Shown here piece after piece: positions 59,051 through 64,000 of a stretch of 64,000 nt of DNA. The position numbers were made by a program, and so were the translations under genes. How positions within the stretch are numbered: the first letter of the stretch is position 1; each line of letters begins with the position of its first letter. Source of the DNA: Lojkania enalia (lineage: Eukaryota; Ascomycota; Dothideomycetes; Pleosporales); assembly GCA_010094045.1 (NCBI GenBank), contig ML986718.1:1-64000 (forward strand), read 5' to 3'. The notes beneath the pieces were generated by a model, which saw only the letters and a list, made by a program, of their open reading frames with translations, did no database searches and was not told where the DNA came from.

Positions 59051-60244
59051 ATGCGCCCTACCAAATCGTCACCGTCGATCATCTCTACATCGCTACTCTT
59101 TCTCTCAGTGTTCTCTATGACTCTCGCCCTTCCGTCCAAAGACCATATATTCCACCGCCAATCACTCGAAGACCTCGCTATTCCGGATTGCGCTCTCAAA
59201 TGCTTCATTAATGCTCTCACGAACGACAACTGCGACAGCGAGACAGATATCAAGTGCCATTGTACGAAAGGAAACGTGCTTGCTGTAGCGAAACCATGTG
59301 TGGAGAAGAAATGTAATGATAAAGAACAAGCGGAAACAGTTAGCAAGATAAATGCTGGATGTCAAGCCGCTGGCGCAGATCCAAGTGACGGAGATGGCGG
59401 AAACAAGTCGAGTGCATCTTCAACAGAACAAAGCTCAACGAAAGGGCCATCATCTACAGAGGCATCGAATCTAGTCACCTCATCAACGCCAACATCCTCA
59501 GATCCCACACTACAAGCCTCGTCATCCACAACTTCTCTGCCCTCGAATCCAACACAAGGACAAACCAATCCCACTTCTCCAGCTCCTAACACTTCCCAAC
59601 CAACAGATATCTCCTCCACAAACCCTACGGGACGTCCAGCAATGCCTACCGACACGCCCCTCGCCCTCCTCCCTCCAGGCTCCCGCCCCCTCTCTCCCGG
59701 TGCCAAAGCCGGCATCTCTCTTAGCGTATCCATCTTCGTCCTGGCCATCCTAACGACCACAACCCTCTACATCCGCCGGCTAAAACGCGATCTCCTTGCC
59801 GCGCAAGCCGCCGCTGGGGTCCCGGAAGCTGTCTGGCGCAGCCACATGGCCACCACCACGTTCTCCACTGCCCCGCGTAGAACCCGGTCGTGGAGGGGGT
59901 CACGGAGGGAAAGATATGGGACTGCTGGGGAAGAAATGGATTCGGAGGCCGGGGTGCTGAAGAAAAAAGGGCATAGGGGGCAGGTGCTGAGTGTGGTTGT
60001 GGAGAGGGTGGAAGAGGAGGATGAGAGGTCGGTGCGGGAACCGGTTCCCGGGCAGAAGGAAGGGATTGCGGATGCGTTGGAGCTAGATGGGAGGGGCACA
60101 GAGGTCGTCGAGTTGCCGACCTCTGTTACGCCTCGGACGAGAAGTAGGGAGAGGTCTAGAAGTCGGGGACGGAGTAAGAGTTTAGAGAGGATTGGAATTA
60201 GGTCTAGGGGTAGGAGTTTTGGGAAGGAGGATAGAGGGAAGTGA
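59051..60244 (+). CDS. CFEM-domain transmembrane protein
   Basis: Single exon, 397 residues. A signal peptide (about 1-27, ending LALPS) precedes a fungal CFEM domain with its eight cysteines at 47, 51, 61, 69, 71, 83, 88 and 104 (DCALKCF, TDIKCHC). Asp66 is at the position that binds haem iron in characterised CFEM proteins. A Ser/Thr/Pro-rich stalk (about 112-210), probably heavily O-glycosylated, leads to one membrane helix (about 218-241) with RRLKR on the cytoplasmic side. A roughly 150-residue charged tail ends in Arg-Ser dipeptide repeats. It is therefore a type I plasma-membrane surface protein, not GPI-anchored. Haem/iron uptake, sensing or host interaction are roles known for the family; which applies here is unknown. 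Confidence 0.9.
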   Translation: MRPTKSSPSIISTSLLFLSVFSMTLALPSKDHIFHRQSLEDLAIPDCALKCFINALTNDNCDSETDIKCHCTKGNVLAVAKPCVEKKCNDKEQAETVSKINAGCQAAGADPSDGDGGNKSSASSTEQSSTKGPSSTEASNLVTSSTPTSSDPTLQASSSTTSLPSNPTQGQTNPTSPAPNTSQPTDISSTNPTGRPAMPTDTPLALLPPGSRPLSPGAKAGISLSVSIFVLAILTTTTLYIRRLKRDLLAAQAAAGVPEAVWRSHMATTTFSTAPRRTRSWRGSRRERYGTAGEEMDSEAGVLKKKGHRGQVLSVVVERVEEEDERSVREPVPGQKEGIADALELDGRGTEVVELPTSVTPRTRSRERSRSRGRSKSLERIGIRSRGRSFGKEDRGK

Positions 60245-60550
60245 GGTGTAGATTTATGTCTCGTTAGAGTATTTGTTCCACTGTTTGGTTGGGATTAGGG
60301 ATATAGCACAGGATGAATAGTCTACGTATGACATCCTATCCTGCTGTTTAAGACGTTTTGCAAATAAACTATTAAACATTGTCCTCAATTCTTGATGCAT
60401 CTAAATCCCTGCTTCACCACTCGATCTAGAAATTTAGAAATAATGTACAAGCATCCGAACAAGTAAATTCCCATTCACACTTTACACATTTAAGGTAATT
60501 CAGTATTTACATAAACGCTATAATATCCATCCCAATGCCCAATATAACTA
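60245..60550. other. Convergent intergenic region CFEM / LRR gene
   Basis: 306 bp between two convergent stop codons; AT-rich, with AATAAA-like motifs on both strands. It holds both 3' ends. Confidence 0.6.
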
Positions 60551-62020
60551 TCAAATAGCTCTGATATTATGACCCTTCTTCGCAATATGATCTGGTACGC
60601 ACCGCCAAGAGCATACCCTCTTCATTACCGGTAAGTACTCTTCATTGGGAACAACCCAATACTCCAGCCACTCTGCCCTCTTCTCCACATAATCCCTCCC
60701 ACAAACATGACACCGCCTCAACAGGTTATACACACAAGCAACGTTCTCCTCTGCTTTCTCCAACGCAAATTGTACCTGCGCCGGAACCTCACCCCCGCAT
60801 AGTTCATAAACCTCGTCGACAGAAACCTCTGAAAGTGTTTTGGCTAGCGATACATCAAATAGCGAGCGCATTCCCGACCGGCATGGTGGTTCCCACCAGT
60901 GAAAGGGTTCTACCTTCACACTGCCAACGGACTTGATAAGAAATTGAAGTGAATCTATATCCTTGGGGATAGCAGCAGATCCAGGAACCAGCTTTCCGCT
61001 ACATTCATAGTAGGCCACTGGTGTGCTAGCGACCAACAGGACGTCCTCGAACCAAGTGCTATCAAAAGTACGATGCAATCGGTTTGGATCCCGTTCTGCA
61101 ATGGCTTCGAGATGTCTGATCAGCCAGACGTACCAAAATGCCGCGTCTAGGCGGTTATTCTTTCTGTGGCTTGATTCACATGCTTGGAACATGTCAATCG
61201 CCTCCTGGAGTGTAGGTGGCCCACCCCACCTGAGCGGTCTATCGATGAACCCGCGTAATCCCAGGGTCACGGGCGGCCTGCGCAGAAGAGGATTGCCGGA
61301 GATATTGAGCTGGAACCCGGAGTTTCGCCGGTAAAGTAGGAGAATTTCAGGAGGTAGGAATTTTAATTCATTGTTCGCAACGTCGAGGAGTCTGAGATGG
61401 TGGAGCTGGTTGATCTGCGGAGGGAGCTCTTGAATATTGTTCTGTCGTAGGATGAGGTGGACAAGATGTTCGACCATAAAAAGGGAGGGTGAGAGCCTTT
61501 GAAGAATATTGGACGAGAGATCGAGGAAAATTTCCGGTACCATAGAGCGATAATATTCCGAGCCGGGAATTTCGTTCCCTGGATCTAGGGGCGGCTTAAT
61601 GACTCGCTTCAGCATGAGGAGATGGTGTAGATGCGCGTCTTGCAGCGATCGGTATTGTAGGTCGTATGTAGTGCGGTTCTTTTCCACTCCGTCCTGAATG
61701 ATTCGCTGAACGGTCGCCTCGTCATCGAGTGATGGTATGGTTCCCTGGCTCATAGAATCTTCTTCCGTACTCTCGTCACTCAAAAGCCAAACACCAGAAT
61801 CAATATTTCGTGTCAGCTTGGATTTCTTCACCTCTTGCTCTCTCGACTCGGCCGCTGCGCCGTCCCACCAAGCCCCTCTATATTTTCTCTTTAGACGCGG
61901 TGACTGGTAATTGACTACATCCGCTTCTCCTATCGGTCCATCGCTCGAGAACATTGGGGGTTCGCTAGAAGCAGGAGACGGAGCTGCGAGAAGCGGCGGC
62001 GAGCTCGGAATGTATGACAT
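60551..62020 (-). CDS. Leucine-rich-repeat protein with C-terminal cysteine module
   Basis: Single exon, 489 residues from ATG at 62020; the frame extends further upstream only with a GTG. The first 120 residues are disordered, Ser/Pro- and acid-rich, with a basic stretch (PRLKRKYRG, VKKSKL) that may be a nuclear signal. Leucine-rich repeats cover about 163-245 (IFLDLSSNILQRL, LVHLILRQNNIQELPPQI, LRLLDVANNELKFLPPEI). A helical part follows (LDAAFWYVWLIRHLEAIAER). Near the end, CHVCGRDYVEKRAEWLEYW and, 15 residues later, VCSWRCVPDH form two cysteine pairs that could bind zinc. No named family comes to mind; conserved fungal LRR proteins of this layout are generally uncharacterised. Confidence 0.8.
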   Translation of the reverse strand: MSYIPSSPPLLAAPSPASSEPPMFSSDGPIGEADVVNYQSPRLKRKYRGAWWDGAAAESREQEVKKSKLTRNIDSGVWLLSDESTEEDSMSQGTIPSLDDEATVQRIIQDGVEKNRTTYDLQYRSLQDAHLHHLLMLKRVIKPPLDPGNEIPGSEYYRSMVPEIFLDLSSNILQRLSPSLFMVEHLVHLILRQNNIQELPPQINQLHHLRLLDVANNELKFLPPEILLLYRRNSGFQLNISGNPLLRRPPVTLGLRGFIDRPLRWGGPPTLQEAIDMFQACESSHRKNNRLDAAFWYVWLIRHLEAIAERDPNRLHRTFDSTWFEDVLLVASTPVAYYECSGKLVPGSAAIPKDIDSLQFLIKSVGSVKVEPFHWWEPPCRSGMRSLFDVSLAKTLSEVSVDEVYELCGGEVPAQVQFALEKAEENVACVYNLLRRCHVCGRDYVEKRAEWLEYWVVPNEEYLPVMKRVCSWRCVPDHIAKKGHNIRAI

Positions 62021-62629
62021 GGCTCTGATTATTATCAGGCTCCACAATCTTTTGGGGGATACGCCCGGAAATTGGAAATGAGATGAGAGCACTTCCACGA
62101 CTAGGAGACGCGCGAATTGAGCGCGGGAGTCAACGAATATGTGTCACACAGGAAGAATGGTGTTGCGAGAGCAGAGTGTAGAGCAATGGTGCGGGAGTTT
62201 CGACGCGACGCGACTCGACTGTTGAGCTAACCCCCGCTGGTCCACCGCCCAGGCCTTCGTCATACGGACTAGGGTCTTGGATGCGCCAGGAACATGCGCG
62301 GGCACGTGAGTTAGTTCAAAGTAGAGTCGTGCATCCTGGGAAATCCAGAATGCGTCATTTATTAGCCTTCATGAATTGGCATATAGAAACAAATCTAGGC
62401 ACATTCACGCCATCTGAGGCCACGATTAAGATTCGAGCTTCGATAACAGAAGCATGGAAGTGTGGAATAGATTCTCTTCGCTCCTTCAAAGGGCCGTTGC
62501 TGGGATAGTCGCATTTCTAGTAGGGCCGGGAAAAACAAGAGAACAATTGTGCTGAGCGTTGTAGTGACACTAGTGATTAAATTTACCTACAACGCTAATT
62601 GATATCTTCCGTGCTAAGAAAATCAGATA
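62021..62629. other. Intergenic LRR gene / Rossmann-fold gene
   Basis: About 600 bp upstream of the minus-strand LRR gene and downstream of the next minus-strand gene. A 75-codon plus-strand frame starts at 62281 but lacks a leader or recognisable domain; I do not call it. Confidence 0.5.
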
Positions 62630-63412
62630 TTAAATCCCGGCTATCCTGCGAATAGCAACATTTGGCACGATCCTGCCTTCACCTAGTATATCCTTCCCGT
62701 CTAAAGGTGTCCCCTTGCTCATCGCCAGCTCCGTGAGTATCTTTCCTAGCTCCCGTGTCGGCGTGTGCAAGCTCTTATACATGCTTATCACCGGAATCAG
62801 CGTCCTCTTGTACAGCGGCTGGTTCGGTAGAAAAGGATGGATCTCGGGATGGGCTCGCCAATCCACAGCGCCAGGGCGCACGTTGTACACCTTCATGTTC
62901 GGGTTCTGCTTGCCAAAGTCAATAAGGGCCTGTTCCGCCAGGCCCTTGACCTTTCCGAACAACGCCGTGAGCATGCCGGGTGTTTGTGTTGCGCCTTCCC
63001 CGGAAACGTACACAAAAGTGAAAGGCGAGTCGGGATGGAGAGTCGAGAAGGCTTTCGCAGCGGCGAGTGGATATTCTTTGGTTATTTCATGATACTCTCT
63101 GGATGAAACTTGTCAGAATCCCGTAAAGGGGTATAGGAAGAGGAGCGACCCCTACGCCTTGGAGACATCGTTCTGCGACACACCCTGCGCCCAGACGCAG
63201 CCTTGGGCGTCCTTAAGCTGCTCCAACAATGTAGCATCGTAATTCTTGTAGTCTTTGTGTATGAAGACCTTTGCCTTTTCTTCATGACCTTCCGCCATCG
63301 CGACCGGGCGTCTGCTGAGAATGGAAATGCGACTGACGCCCTCCATGGCAATCATCTGCTGAAGCACGCCTGAGCCGATGACGCCGGTTGCGCCCGTGAG
63401 AATAAGATGCAT
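62630..63412 (-). CDS. NAD(P)-binding Rossmann-fold protein (atypical SDR)
   Basis: Two exons (63412-63156, 63098-62630) separated by a 57-nt intron give 241 residues. The N-terminus MHLILTGATGVIGSGVLQQM is a classical dinucleotide-binding beta-alpha-beta with TGATGxIGSG, followed by a basic residue pair after strand 2 (SILSRRPV) that favours NADPH. Later come VYVSGEGA and GKVKGLAEQALID, resembling the atypical, short SDR group of NmrA/HTATIP2/Fmp52-like proteins, and YNVRPGAVDW. The usual SDR Y-x3-K motif is not evident, so a regulatory or reductase role remains open. There is no membrane segment or targeting signal. Confidence 0.88.
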
Positions 63413-63713
63413 TGCGATATGTCAAACAACGTCAATCTAGAGACTGCTGTGAGTGCTATGAAGATTAGCTATCGTGCAAGACTGTGCCTCTTTTTCTAGG
63501 TGGCATCCGATCATTAACTCCGACATTACATTCCACCGATATTGGAGCGCAAAGCTGACGTCTAAACTCGGAGGAATATCTGTGCCGCTCTAACTCCAAT
63601 GACGTTGTGCGTGCTAATGCTGACTGCAGTCGAAGCTTTGGCGCTGGGCAGCCTTGACTAAGCTCAAGTGGCTTGTTCAGTGTCTTGGGTTCGCCTTCTG
63701 CGCAATCGCGGAG
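63413..63713. other. Intergenic, promoter side of the Rossmann-fold gene
   Basis: 301 bp upstream of the Rossmann-fold gene start. Nothing specific is recognised. Confidence 0.5.
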
Positions 63714-63956
63714 TTACGCCAATAAAAAGCCCACAGATCCTACTCCAAACTTTACTTCGTAGGGAAGATGGATATCGTAGGTATTCTTGAGGAACATGTT
63801 AAGCCCTGAGTCTTTATGGATCGGCGTAGGATGCCTCAAGGCGCCAGGCACGGACCCTTGTCGCAGGTTTACGTATGAGCGTGCTGTCGTCTGCCTGGCC
63901 GGTTTTTTCGCCTTAACCACTGTCGTCCGTGATCCACTCGTCAGCAAATCTCGCAT
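63714..63956 (-). CDS. Short hypothetical frame at window edge
   Basis: 80-codon frame with an ATG at 63956. The N-terminal 45 residues are Arg/Thr/Ser-rich without acidic excess, like a mitochondrial presequence; the rest (LNMFLKNTYDIHLPYEVKFG) is compact and ends with a short hydrophobic stretch. The gene may have further exons outside the window. No family recognised. Confidence 0.3.
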   Translation of the reverse strand: MRDLLTSGSRTTVVKAKKPARQTTARSYVNLRQGSVPGALRHPTPIHKDSGLNMFLKNTYDIHLPYEVKFGVGSVGFLLA

Positions 63957-64000
63957 ACGTTCTTTCTATGTTTCCTTCCCTTCCCCCATTTCTAATCGGC

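Noticed and set aside
62281..62508. 75-codon frame between the LRR and Rossmann-fold genes
   Set aside because: No recognisable features, and it lies in the LRR gene's promoter side.

Overview
The window looks like nuclear DNA of a filamentous ascomycete (Pezizomycotina). It carries conserved eukaryotic housekeeping genes split by very short GT-AG introns (mostly 45-65 nt, several with CTAAC/CTAAT branch points), two fungus-typical transcription factors (C2H2 and Zn2Cys6), a CFEM surface protein, a cytochrome P450, a tRNA-Gly with a 16-nt intron, and stop-riddled relics of a fungal NLR-type gene and other genes. The relics suggest repeat-induced point mutation (RIP) or simple decay. I cannot name the species from the sequence alone.

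Layout. 1-10 kb is gene-poor, with one proline-rich orphan (4979-5767) and a 33-T run. 10.4-12.3 kb is a C2H2 regulator (-) with a long GC-rich upstream region, followed by tRNA-Gly(TCC) at 16.93 kb. 17.9-19.0 kb is translation factor eIF3j (-). 20.9-26.3 kb is clathrin heavy chain (+). 28.0-32.2 kb is pyruvate carboxylase (+). 32.8-33.5 kb is mitoribosomal protein mS41/Fyv4 (-), divergent from a CDK7/Kin28-like kinase at 34.0-35.3 kb (+). 36.5-40.0 kb holds a P450 and a gamma-glutamylcyclotransferase-like gene, both on +.

40-49 kb is an accessory island without an intact gene. It holds homopolymer tracts, two degenerate tRNA-like sequences, a decayed NACHT-ankyrin NLR gene (-), and a decayed divergent gene on the other strand. 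From 49.1 kb conserved genes return: a Zn2Cys6 factor, the mitochondrial import motor subunit Pam17, a third decayed gene (54.5-56.1 kb), a transmembrane CFEM protein, a leucine-rich-repeat protein (-), an NAD(P)-binding Rossmann-fold protein (-), and a short uncertain reading frame at the right edge.

Most genes here are independent housekeeping units, and I see no clear metabolic gene cluster. The most interesting points are: a 16-nt last exon in eIF3j; a tandem splice acceptor that would change the cysteine spacing of a zinc cluster; non-canonical kinase motifs in the Kin28-like protein; a 423-nt T-rich intron in pyruvate carboxylase; and the decayed NLR, whose Walker A lysine codon is a stop. 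I found no convincing new multi-gene system. All exon boundaries were inferred by eye from splice signals and protein continuity.
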